DNA from: CAYPNF01 sp964411985 | GTDB lineage: Bacteria > Verrucomicrobiota > Verrucomicrobiia > Limisphaerales > J093 | Direction: 5' to 3' | DNA: 64,000 nt | Assembly: GCA_964411985.1 (NCBI GenBank) | Contig: CAYPNF010000021.1 | Coordinates: 1-64,000 of the forward strand | Shown here: piece by piece, positions 26,801 to 32,337 of the stretch | Numbering within the stretch: position 1 is the stretch's first letter | Layout of the letters: each line of letters starts with the position of its first letter | Notes under the pieces: generated by a model | Told to the model about the DNA's origin: nothing | What the model saw: only the letters and a program-made list of their open reading frames with translations | The model's database searches: none | Program-made: the position numbers and the translations under genes

Positions 26801-27278
26801 CCCTCAAATAGAGGCAGCGAGCGGTCAGGTTGTGACGCAGGTACTCTGCGGGTGTCAGATCCGAGCCGACGACCGATGAAGGGATGCTGCCGCCAGGTTG
26901 GCCGTAGCCTTGGGCCTGCCAGGCCCCCGGCACCTGGATTCTGCCCGGCTTCACGGTCACGGCTTCAAGGGTCGCCTCCCCGACGTCCGGATAGAAATCC
27001 CATTGGCCGTTGAGATCCAAGCGGGAGCGCGTTGCGCCCTGGAGGGATAGAATACAGTAGAGGAGGGACAGCCATGGGGCCAGCCAACGGAAACCTCCAT
27101 GCCAGGGGTTGCTCTTCCCTGGCCTGACCGGGATCCGCAGCACACCCCACGCTGGGGCGTTGGTGGCCAGAATGAAACCCACTGAGTCGACCAGTCTGCG
27201 CAAGGCAAGTCCGTCCATAAGTGCTTGCGAGCACTTTGAGTAAAGTTCGGGACCGCCGTCAAGGAGCGGGTATGCCAT
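23808..27278 (-). CDS. secreted GH2 family glycosidase with DUF4082-like insert
   Basis: The 1156-residue product may be over-extended at its N-terminus: a signal sequence (FRWLAPWLSLLYCILSLQGA) lies at 64-82, so a GTG at 27143 is a possible true start. GH2 order is clear: sugar-binding jelly roll 85-260, Ig-like 260-370, then TIM barrel. The acid/base Glu490 is in WCTGNEL and the likely nucleophile Glu723 in LQHEYGNY. Between them, residues about 505-665 are a foreign insert resembling DUF4082 with its segments in swapped order. C-terminal beta domains and a ThuA-like alpha/beta region (from about 960) follow. It is the first gene of the operon. Substrate: beta-galactoside, glucuronide or mannoside are all possible. 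Confidence 0.85.
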   Translation of the reverse strand: MAYPLLDGGPELYSKCSQALMDGLALRRLVDSVGFILATNAPAWGVLRIPVRPGKSNPWHGGFRWLAPWLSLLYCILSLQGATRSRLDLNGQWDFYPDVGEATLEAVTVKPGRIQVPGAWQAQGYGQPGGSIPSSVVGSDLTPAEYLRHNLTARCLYLRGFDAPSAWRGSRVFLCVRRVYRYADVTVNGVRIGEYEGFSSPFEFDISEALSFGQTNRLVIGVDNRARKDRDTVGMGNYFSNAGGFGGDVYLEARPPDRIHDVFAIPRIAASQALIRVTLKTVNSDWPAGIKISAEVAPWAPSGGAQVLAGNTQQTLPKGVNQEPTLDLPVPLAPLRLWSPDDPFLYVVTVRLSKDDQVLDEASVRFGMREIVAEGTKLFLNGKPIFLAGYGDDTTYPITGMMPWDKGTYVKQLRLMRSLGFNFVRHHSCTPHDEYFEAADEVGMLVQPEAGMAYDKFWPKAHGLFAKEWPHIVRAFRNHPSVWAWCTGNELCNSGGLPDRDTNSLALALSKPLTNGPLQTVVGEENGVYGPFGAFPTKSFRQSNYYRDVEVLVDGQSYNLLRGAVTSRVFKEGPNELGLKFISTRVGTVTRVRYFRVAEEQGSHAGHLWDKTGRELARVAFTNETASGWQEAALAEPVRIKPNETYVVSVNANTAYPATTPRGAEFSRQDALEMVEWAYHQAKALDPTRLVHASDGGVPQRWTDVVSSRGWEKYGPKPYLQHEYGNYTCSLPDFSLIPRLNGVIRPLTYERAQAYVKQHGLEAVYPRLYHSSLAMRADAQKQNLEAARLTDANAGYSFWLGIDFPESPEGCWDEGILNQLWEPKPGLTNGLTDITGPTVLVTTAGIESRSFYSDETKAVGLRLSHFGDLPLENARVVWRLRDGEKMLKDGELPSFSCGLGEVKPAGEVIIPALASDTPRFLTLECELRQGTRRVAKNAWEFYAYPRIARASPLAGVYSEAGPLPYATALSTNAPLPSDLRLLLTRGLKRERHGELLRAGNAAVLLLGTGGFKTLDKHSDYFLNAFGGAFGGIIEDHPVFAPIPHQGRLHLGLYQLIAGGRLLDAETMPAGLRDGSVVWGLGLTAWIATEKNLRRSALYCDVLTDRDLHLILCNLDLLADKPESRYVLAKTLDYLLTGKLVRTSTRLAAAELEVLLE

Positions 27279-27314
27279 AGTTGCAGGTTCGCCAAAAACG
27301 CGTAGACTTGGAGT

Positions 27315-27998
27315 GTGAAGCTAATCGCCTGTTTGACGACCCTCATAGGCTGCCTTTGCATGGCCGAAGCGGATGCCGCTGCTCCCTCCTCCCCCACCCC
27401 CGACCCACCGCCCGCTCCCTCAACCCTGGCTGAGCGGATCTCTGCTGCCATGCAAGCGAAAGCGCTCTGCTGGGATGTGACGGAAGTCGCCAAGTTAAGC
27501 CGCCAAGGGGTGGATAAGGGGGTCATTCTGTCCCAGGTGCAAAACTCCACCTCTGTGCCAAGGCTTACGTCAGATGAAATCATCTACCTTCACGAACAAG
27601 GCGTGGCGCCAGAGATCATGTCGGCCCTCATTCGCCGCGGCAGTGAGTTATCCTCCCGACCGAGCCTCGCCCCAACTTCAGCACCCGTTTCCATCCCAGC
27701 TCAGCCTGCACCCCAAGTCGTTTATGTGACACCTCCAGCGCCTCGAGTCTCCACCGCAGAGTATTACTACTACGAGCGACCGGCCGTCATCCCCTACTCC
27801 TATCGGACTACCTGGGCGCCGTATGTCTACTGGAGGTACCCTGTATACCCGTGGCGAACGTGGGGGAACCACTGCTACCGTCCAACGCGACCCACACATC
27901 CAATAGTCAGCCCGGTTCACCCTGCACCATCGCCCCGCCCAATAGCCTATCGCACCTCCACCAAGCCTGTGGCACGCCCCATTCGGACCCACCCGTAA
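27315..27998 (+). CDS. secreted Tyr/Pro-rich protein
   Basis: The 227-residue protein starts with GTG at 27315 behind a TTGGAG site and has a signal peptide (KLIACLTTLIGCLCMAEADA). Residues 40-110 form a helical domain: two copies of a short helix-turn pattern around VTEVAKLSRQGVDKGVILSQ and LTSDEIIYLHEQGVAPEIMS. The C-terminal half is low complexity, rich in Pro, Tyr, Arg and Trp (YYYYERP, YVYWRYPVYPWRTW). Similar architecture is frequent among planctomycete and verrucomicrobial exported proteins, but the function is unknown. It is divergent from the GH2 operon with a 36-bp gap, so the two promoters must overlap each other's genes. Confidence 0.75.
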   Translation: MKLIACLTTLIGCLCMAEADAAAPSSPTPDPPPAPSTLAERISAAMQAKALCWDVTEVAKLSRQGVDKGVILSQVQNSTSVPRLTSDEIIYLHEQGVAPEIMSALIRRGSELSSRPSLAPTSAPVSIPAQPAPQVVYVTPPAPRVSTAEYYYYERPAVIPYSYRTTWAPYVYWRYPVYPWRTWGNHCYRPTRPTHPIVSPVHPAPSPRPIAYRTSTKPVARPIRTHP

Positions 27999-28063
27999 GA
28001 GGAATCAATCCGCGCTGACCAAGCCGGCTGACGAGTATGGAGCCGTTGGCTGACTCCAGTCTC

Positions 28064-28079
28064 AAAAGGGTCAGTCCGA
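28064..28079 (+). repeat. left terminal inverted repeat of RAYT element 1
   Basis: AAAAGGGTCAGTCCGA, identical to the three other intact ends in the window when read outside to inside. It is followed by GAATCGTG. Confidence 0.8.
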
Positions 28080-28096
28080 GAATCGTGATTCCTTTC

Positions 28097-29116
28097 TCAT
28101 CGCGGTGTTATCTCTCCTGTCAGTGTGTTCAGTTTTTCTTTCAGGGAGCGCGCTCTTCCTGCAGTGCTTCTTTCCACATGCCGCACTGCTTGGCTCACCG
28201 CCGACTCATGGCCCATTCCCAACTTCTCCGCCACCCATCTGCGGCTGACGGTCGTGTGGCCATACACCCACCATGCCAGAACCTGCTTCTCCAGCTGCCC
28301 TTTTGGGCTCTTCCCCAACTCCTCCTTCCTCAGTCCTAATGCCCGCAACCCCTCCTCCATCATTCCTTCCGCTGGGCTTTGCCCGTGGGCAGCCCGCCCT
28401 GCGCCCGTGTGTGCCTCCACCCCCCCGCCCGCCCTCACCCCCCGGGCGCGCGCCAGGGGTCGCTCCCCAAAACCCTCCCCCCCCACATACCATCCCCCCC
28501 GCAGCTCCTTCCCCGCCGCCTCCCATCCCCTGCGCCCAGCGGTCCTCCCCAGTTCCAGCGCCCGACTTTCCATGTGCACCTCGTACCCCCGCCTCTCCTG
28601 CGGCCCCATCCCCAAGCTCCCAAGCACTCGCTCCCTCACCAGCCACTCGGGCGCGTTTACCCTCACGTAATTCGGGTAACTGCTCCATCGATACTCCCGC
28701 AGCTTCTCCTCGCCAATCCGGATCAGGTTGGCTCGCGCCGGGTTCAAGTGGATATAAGTACTCACCCTCTGCCAATACATCGGCTCCTCCGTCTCCACCG
28801 GTATGGCTCGGTAGCGGCCTTGGAACAGATGCCCCCGCAGGCGGTGGCGCGCGTTATACCGCTGCGTGTAGGTGCCTTGAAGCCACTTCATCCCGCTGAC
28901 CAGGTTGCCTTCGGGCGTCTCCAAAAGCAGGTGATAGTGGTTGTCCATCAACACCCAAGCGTGAATCCGCCATCCAGTCCGCCGCCAAGCCTCGCACAGC
29001 GTCGCGATCCACATCTTCCGGTCCCCATCATCCTGCACCACCCTCCGCCCCTGGTTCCCCCGCGCCATGACGTGATACACCGCTCCCGGATATTCCATGC
29101 GAATAGGCCGTGACAT
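28097..29116 (-). CDS. REP-associated tyrosine transposase (Y1_Tnp) 1
   Basis: The 339-residue protein belongs to the single-strand HUH transposase superfamily (TnpA_REP/RAYT). The N-terminal catalytic domain (about 1-190) starts with the family MSRPIRMEYPGAVYHVMARG. The HUH-like metal site is His60 and His62 (MDNHYHLLLE). The nucleophile is likely Tyr83 (GTYTQRYN), since the nearby Tyr87 is Phe in the sister copy. Residues about 270-325 (LEKQVLAWWVYGHTTVSRRWVAEKLGM) look like a helix-turn-helix. The middle third uses very G-rich codons. By hand count it differs from copy 2 at about 20 of the first 100 residues. It appears intact. Confidence 0.9.
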   Translation of the reverse strand: MSRPIRMEYPGAVYHVMARGNQGRRVVQDDGDRKMWIATLCEAWRRTGWRIHAWVLMDNHYHLLLETPEGNLVSGMKWLQGTYTQRYNARHRLRGHLFQGRYRAIPVETEEPMYWQRVSTYIHLNPARANLIRIGEEKLREYRWSSYPNYVRVNAPEWLVRERVLGSLGMGPQERRGYEVHMESRALELGRTAGRRGWEAAGKELRGGWYVGGEGFGERPLARARGVRAGGGVEAHTGAGRAAHGQSPAEGMMEEGLRALGLRKEELGKSPKGQLEKQVLAWWVYGHTTVSRRWVAEKLGMGHESAVSQAVRHVERSTAGRARSLKEKLNTLTGEITPR

Positions 29117-29167
29117 TTCCCCGACTCAAAGCCACTCCAACGCAACAGTCAAGTGCATTCACTATTA

Positions 29168-29183
29168 TCGGACTGACCCTTTT
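29168..29183 (-). repeat. right terminal inverted repeat of RAYT element 1
   Basis: Exact reverse complement of the 28064 repeat, read TCGGACTGACCCTTTT on the plus strand. The adjacent inner bases complete the ATAGTG extension. Confidence 0.8.
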
Positions 29184-29280
29184 GATTCGGCAACGAAATG
29201 CAACGGCAGTGCGGCAAAGAGCCGAAAATCCTTACGGTGCCAGATCGAGCGTTCTTGCTACCTCAATTAAGTTCGTAACA

Positions 29281-29814
29281 CTATTGCTCCTTTCGCCGCA
29301 ACGCGGTGGATTCGAAGCAGCTTGCAGGCACGCCAAAACGGTCGCTGATGCCTTTAAGGTAGGGCACTCCAAAGTCCCGAATCTTGGTCATGGCGTCTGA
29401 CACTTTGGCGTCAATGTCCAGGAGCTTCTCCTCGACGCTTTGGCCGGGCACGAAGTTCGCCATCTCCTCGAGCGTCCGTTGCCTTCCTACTGACCACCAA
29501 AAGTCGATCCGTTGCGGGTGCCACAGCGAAGACAGTCGAATCGATTCTCCTGTCTTCTCCGCGCCAGGGGTCAGCAGAATCGAAGATGCTGGAAGGTGCC
29601 CATCGATGCTCCATGCCAGTTCAACAGTAAAGCGATCATCCTTTGATGAAAGGCAGAGAATCACGAAGGCAGTGAGTCTGCCTCCGACTTCGCAGCGGTA
29701 GGCTCTCCAACCGGAAGGAAGTTCGACTTTCCTGTCCTCCTGGAAAGCCGGAAGCAGCCGCCTCAGCGAAGCCATGAACTGTTGTCGTAAAGCCGTTGCA
29801 ACCTTGCTCATCAT
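29281..29814 (-). CDS. putative immunity protein of the displaced nuclease tip
   Basis: The product is 177 residues from the paired ATGs at 29814/29811, 7 bp after the upstream toxin-like gene; the longer frame to 29904 would overlap that gene. It is a soluble alpha/beta protein with no signal peptide: helices around SKVATALRQQFMASLRRLLP and strands around GWRAYRCEVGGRLTAFVILC. I do not recognise a family. Position immediately downstream of a nuclease-tip gene on the same strand, with a short gap, is the standard arrangement of polymorphic-toxin immunity genes. That context is the only basis for the proposed role. Confidence 0.55.
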   Translation of the reverse strand: MMSKVATALRQQFMASLRRLLPAFQEDRKVELPSGWRAYRCEVGGRLTAFVILCLSSKDDRFTVELAWSIDGHLPASSILLTPGAEKTGESIRLSSLWHPQRIDFWWSVGRQRTLEEMANFVPGQSVEEKLLDIDAKVSDAMTKIRDFGVPYLKGISDRFGVPASCFESTALRRKEQ

Positions 29815-29821
29815 ATTGCTC

Positions 29822-30313
29822 TTACAATCCGAAGTAAATCCTGGCCCACTGAAATAGTCCCTCAACGCTATTGACGAACTGCACCCGGGTTGCGTTCGCT
29901 CCAAGATTCTTGGCGACGAGACTTACCTGCTCTGCTGTCGGAGCGCGCAGCGTCCAAAGAACAATTTGGCCTTCACCATGAGCTGCCGCAGCTTCCACCT
30001 GTCCAACCAGCCTTGTCAGTGCCGGACCGGTCCGATACGGCAAGCCATACTTGACCTCGATCTGAGCGATGCGATTTCCATACCGCACAACAAAATCGAT
30101 CACGCGGTTCCCCCTTCGCACATTTTCTTCGAGTTGCAGATTCTGCGCGCTGGTCTGCATTAGCCTGAGAACCTGCCCCGCTTGATTCTGCGCAAAGGCG
30201 CCTATTTCGGTGAACAGTTGGCCCGCCGCCTGGGAACTTCGTGAAAACGCATCCCGGACTTGAGGGCCAACACGCGAAACATAATTTCCAGCAATGCCAC
30301 TCCAGATTCCCAT
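29822..30313 (-). CDS. displaced RHS C-terminal tip, PD-(D/E)XK-like nuclease toxin
   Basis: The 163-residue protein has an N-terminal helical linker and a C-terminal restriction-nuclease-like core. The motif candidates are Asp73 (RVIDFVV) and Glu86-x-Lys88 (IEVKYG), spaced as in PD-(D/E)XK enzymes. It has no signal peptide or membrane segment. In the same frame, codons continue upstream of the ATG (EGNVGSLTAT) until a TGA that lies inside the end repeat of RAYT element 2. The start of the linker resembles the sequence following the DPSG core motif in the intact RHS protein. It is best read as an orphan toxin tip cut from its RHS carrier; a stand-alone restriction-like protein is the alternative. 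Confidence 0.6.
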   Translation of the reverse strand: MGIWSGIAGNYVSRVGPQVRDAFSRSSQAAGQLFTEIGAFAQNQAGQVLRLMQTSAQNLQLEENVRRGNRVIDFVVRYGNRIAQIEVKYGLPYRTGPALTRLVGQVEAAAAHGEGQIVLWTLRAPTAEQVSLVAKNLGANATRVQFVNSVEGLFQWARIYFGL

Positions 30314-30363
30314 CGTTGCCGTGAGGGAACCGACGTTACCCTCCGAGGCGAGACCTAACGTAA

Positions 30364-30379
30364 AAAAGGGTCAGTCCGA
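30364..30379 (+). repeat. left terminal inverted repeat of RAYT element 2
   Basis: AAAAGGGTCAGTCCGA. Read on the minus strand, this repeat supplies the TGA that closes the upstream end of the displaced tip's reading frame. Confidence 0.8.
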
Positions 30380-30410
30380 CTATCGTGCTGTGATGTCACA
30401 ATGTGCGTAT

Positions 30411-31418
30411 TTAGCTGACGTCGGCATTCTTTAGTTTCGATTTCATTGTGATCACTTCCTTTGCGGCGCTGGATTCCACCAAGCTCACTGCCCGGCTCAC
30501 CGCCGTTTCATACCCCATCTTCAGATTCTCGGCAACCCACCGTCGTGTCACGGTCGTATGTCCGTACACCCACCACGCCAAAACCCGCTTCTCCAGCTGC
30601 CCTTTTGGCGCCTTGGCCAAATCCGCCCGCCGCAACCCCAACACCCGCATCCCCCCTTCCAACATCCGCTCCGCTTGTCTCATGTCATGGGCCGCCCGAG
30701 CCCTCCCGCTGTGCGATTCGAGCCGTTTGCCCAGCAGCACATCCTTGGCCCGCGCCAGCAACCGCTCTTTAAAGCCTTCTCCACCCAAATACCAACCCCG
30801 TCGCACGGTCTTCCACGCACTCTCCAATTCCCGCCGACCGGCCTTCATTCCCAATTCCAAGGTCCGCGTCTCCATATAGGCTTCATACCCCGACCGATCC
30901 TCGGGACCCAAGCCCAGACTCCCCAAAACCCGCTCCCTCACCAACCATTCCGGTGGCTTCCCACGCACGTAATGGGGATAGCTACTCCACCGATAGTCCC
31001 ACAGCTTTTGCTCGCCAATGCGAATCAACTTGGCCCTGGCCGGGTTGAGGTGGATGTAGGTGCTGACCGTCTGAAAATACTCTGGCTCCTCCACGCCCAC
31101 GGGCACCGCCCGATAACGGCCTTGAAACAAATGGCCCCGCTGGCGATGCCGGGCATTAAAGCGCTGCGTATAGGTGCCTTGCAGCCATTTCATTCCGCTG
31201 ACCAGATTGGGTTCGGGCGTTTCCAGCAGCAAATGGTAGTGATTGCCCATGAGTGCCCAAGCGTGAATCCGCCAGCCGGTTCGTCGCCGCGCTTCCACCA
31301 AAGTCGCCACCCACATTTTCCGATCATCATCATCGGCGTAGATCTTTTGCCCCCGGTTCCCTCGCGCCAGGATGTGATAAACCGCTCCTGCAAATTCAAT
31401 CCTTATGGGCCGTGACAT
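30411..31418 (-). CDS. REP-associated tyrosine transposase (Y1_Tnp) 2
   Basis: The 335-residue HUH-superfamily transposase is the sister of the gene at 28097. The catalytic His60/His62 pair is in MGNHYHLLLE, and Tyr83 in GTYTQRFN is the only Tyr at the nucleophile position. The C-terminal LEKRVLAWWVYGHTTVTRRW segment matches the putative helix-turn-helix of copy 1. It lacks the extreme G-rich middle of that copy. The frame is intact, so either copy could serve both elements. RAYTs usually act on short palindromic repeats through single-stranded DNA. Confidence 0.9.
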   Translation of the reverse strand: MSRPIRIEFAGAVYHILARGNRGQKIYADDDDRKMWVATLVEARRRTGWRIHAWALMGNHYHLLLETPEPNLVSGMKWLQGTYTQRFNARHRQRGHLFQGRYRAVPVGVEEPEYFQTVSTYIHLNPARAKLIRIGEQKLWDYRWSSYPHYVRGKPPEWLVRERVLGSLGLGPEDRSGYEAYMETRTLELGMKAGRRELESAWKTVRRGWYLGGEGFKERLLARAKDVLLGKRLESHSGRARAAHDMRQAERMLEGGMRVLGLRRADLAKAPKGQLEKRVLAWWVYGHTTVTRRWVAENLKMGYETAVSRAVSLVESSAAKEVITMKSKLKNADVS

Positions 31419-31472
31419 GCGTGAATCCAGACACGAAAGACTCCTTCAGTCAAGCTCCATATAGCACCTTAG

Positions 31473-31510
31473 TCGGACTGACCCTTTTCATTAGTCGGAC
31501 TGACTCTTTT
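31473..31510 (-). repeat. right end of RAYT element 2 plus a second, degenerate end copy
   Basis: TCGGACTGACCCTTTT at 31473-31488 is the intact end. Six bases later TCGGACTGACTCTTTT at 31495-31510 repeats it with one change. Both are preceded by TTAG, so the direct repeat unit is 22 bp. It may be a relic of an earlier element or of a failed excision. Confidence 0.75.
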
Positions 31511-31666
31511 CCGAGTCTTTGCGACAGGGGCGACTCTCCCGGTGTTGGGGATGCGGGATGTTTGGGGAAATAGGGCGTCAGGACTGTGCGGCAGGCGCGG
31601 GTGGCCGACTTTCTCCGACGCGGCCTCCGCGCTAAATTCCTATTCACCTCTTGGCGGGACACCGAA

Positions 31667-32323
31667 TCAGACTCGATGAAACACAGTTGCCAAGCGATGC
31701 AGTCCGCCTACTCCTTCGATGTGCAATTCGCGTTCATCAACTCGCAGAACGCCGACATGCGTGCCGCACTTGTGTTCGTCGTTCATGAGAGCGACTCTCC
31801 ACATGGCGAAGTTCCACCAATCCGGTGCGTGCCCGTCAATCTTTTCGCCGACATTGAGCGGATGATTCAGATCGGTGCATGACCATCCGAGTTTGTTGTT
31901 TGGCTCTATGTTCAGGGTTGCGACACCGTCGGTCCATCGGCCAAGCAGCAGCTTCTTTGCGGCGTTCGACTCCTTCCGATCTGTTGGTAGAAGGGCAATC
32001 GCACCAAAGTGACCGCCAACCGATTGGTGCAACTTTTCAAAATCCCAGAATGTGCCTTGCTGGATGGTTTTCTCCCCCTCGATGGCGTTCTGATGTTTCT
32101 CCGTCGGTATTTCCGAAGCCGCCGCATCGCGCCAAATCAGATCGCCGGGCTTTGCATACACCAGACGCGCCTCCAAATCATCATGGGTAAGATGATGGTC
32201 TAAAACTGCTCGGTCGTTAGCTTTCATCGGCCCAACCATCCAAAGCTCAAAGCCGTCCTTTCGCTTCTCAACAAAAACTTCAAGCGTCTGATTGTTGTGA
32301 ACTGTGATGGCAGTCGTTCGCAT
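31667..32323 (-). CDS. putative immunity protein for the RHS DNase toxin
   Basis: The product is 218 residues from the ATG at 32323, with a GGAAGG ribosome site that overlaps the stop codon region of the RHS gene 14 bp upstream; the longer frame to 32437 runs into the RHS tip and is rejected. It is cytoplasmic, with no signal peptide. Features include the N-terminal strands TAITVHNNQTLEVFVEKR, an acidic middle, and Trp-rich segments (GDLIWRDAA, APDWWNFAMWRVAL). I recognise no family. The tight same-strand placement after a toxin tip is the reason for the immunity call. Confidence 0.6.
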   Translation of the reverse strand: MRTTAITVHNNQTLEVFVEKRKDGFELWMVGPMKANDRAVLDHHLTHDDLEARLVYAKPGDLIWRDAAASEIPTEKHQNAIEGEKTIQQGTFWDFEKLHQSVGGHFGAIALLPTDRKESNAAKKLLLGRWTDGVATLNIEPNNKLGWSCTDLNHPLNVGEKIDGHAPDWWNFAMWRVALMNDEHKCGTHVGVLRVDERELHIEGVGGLHRLATVFHRV

Positions 32324-32337
32324 AAGCCTTCCCTGCC

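Larger units (their letters stand above)
28064..29183 (-). mobile_element. RAYT element 1, bounded by 16-bp perfect inverted repeats
   Basis: The ends are AAAAGGGTCAGTCCGA at 28064-28079 and its exact reverse complement at 29168-29183. Both ends continue inwards with two variable bases and then ATCGTG or ATAGTG. The interior is almost filled by one Y1-family transposase gene. No target-site duplication is obvious at the outer edges. A second element with identical ends lies at 30364-31488. Confidence 0.75.
30364..31488 (-). mobile_element. RAYT element 2, bounded by identical 16-bp inverted repeats
   Basis: Ends are AAAAGGGTCAGTCCGA at 30364-30379 and its exact reverse complement at 31473-31488, with the inner extensions CTATCGTG and CTAAGGTG. 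The element is 1125 bp, close to the 1120 bp of element 1. It separates the displaced nuclease tip from the intact RHS toxin and its immunity gene. A degenerate third right end follows at 31495-31510. Confidence 0.75.

Noticed and set aside
28125..29113. several long plus-strand frames over RAYT 1
   Set aside because: Pro-rich mirrors of the G-rich transposase gene.
29184..30363. the DNA between the RAYTs as a composite transposon
   Set aside because: Each element has its own complete pair of ends and the outer flanks show no matching duplication, so a single composite unit is not demonstrated.
31586..31882. 98-codon plus-strand frame near the immunity gene
   Set aside because: It has no ribosome site, overlaps the minus-strand immunity candidate and shows no domain.
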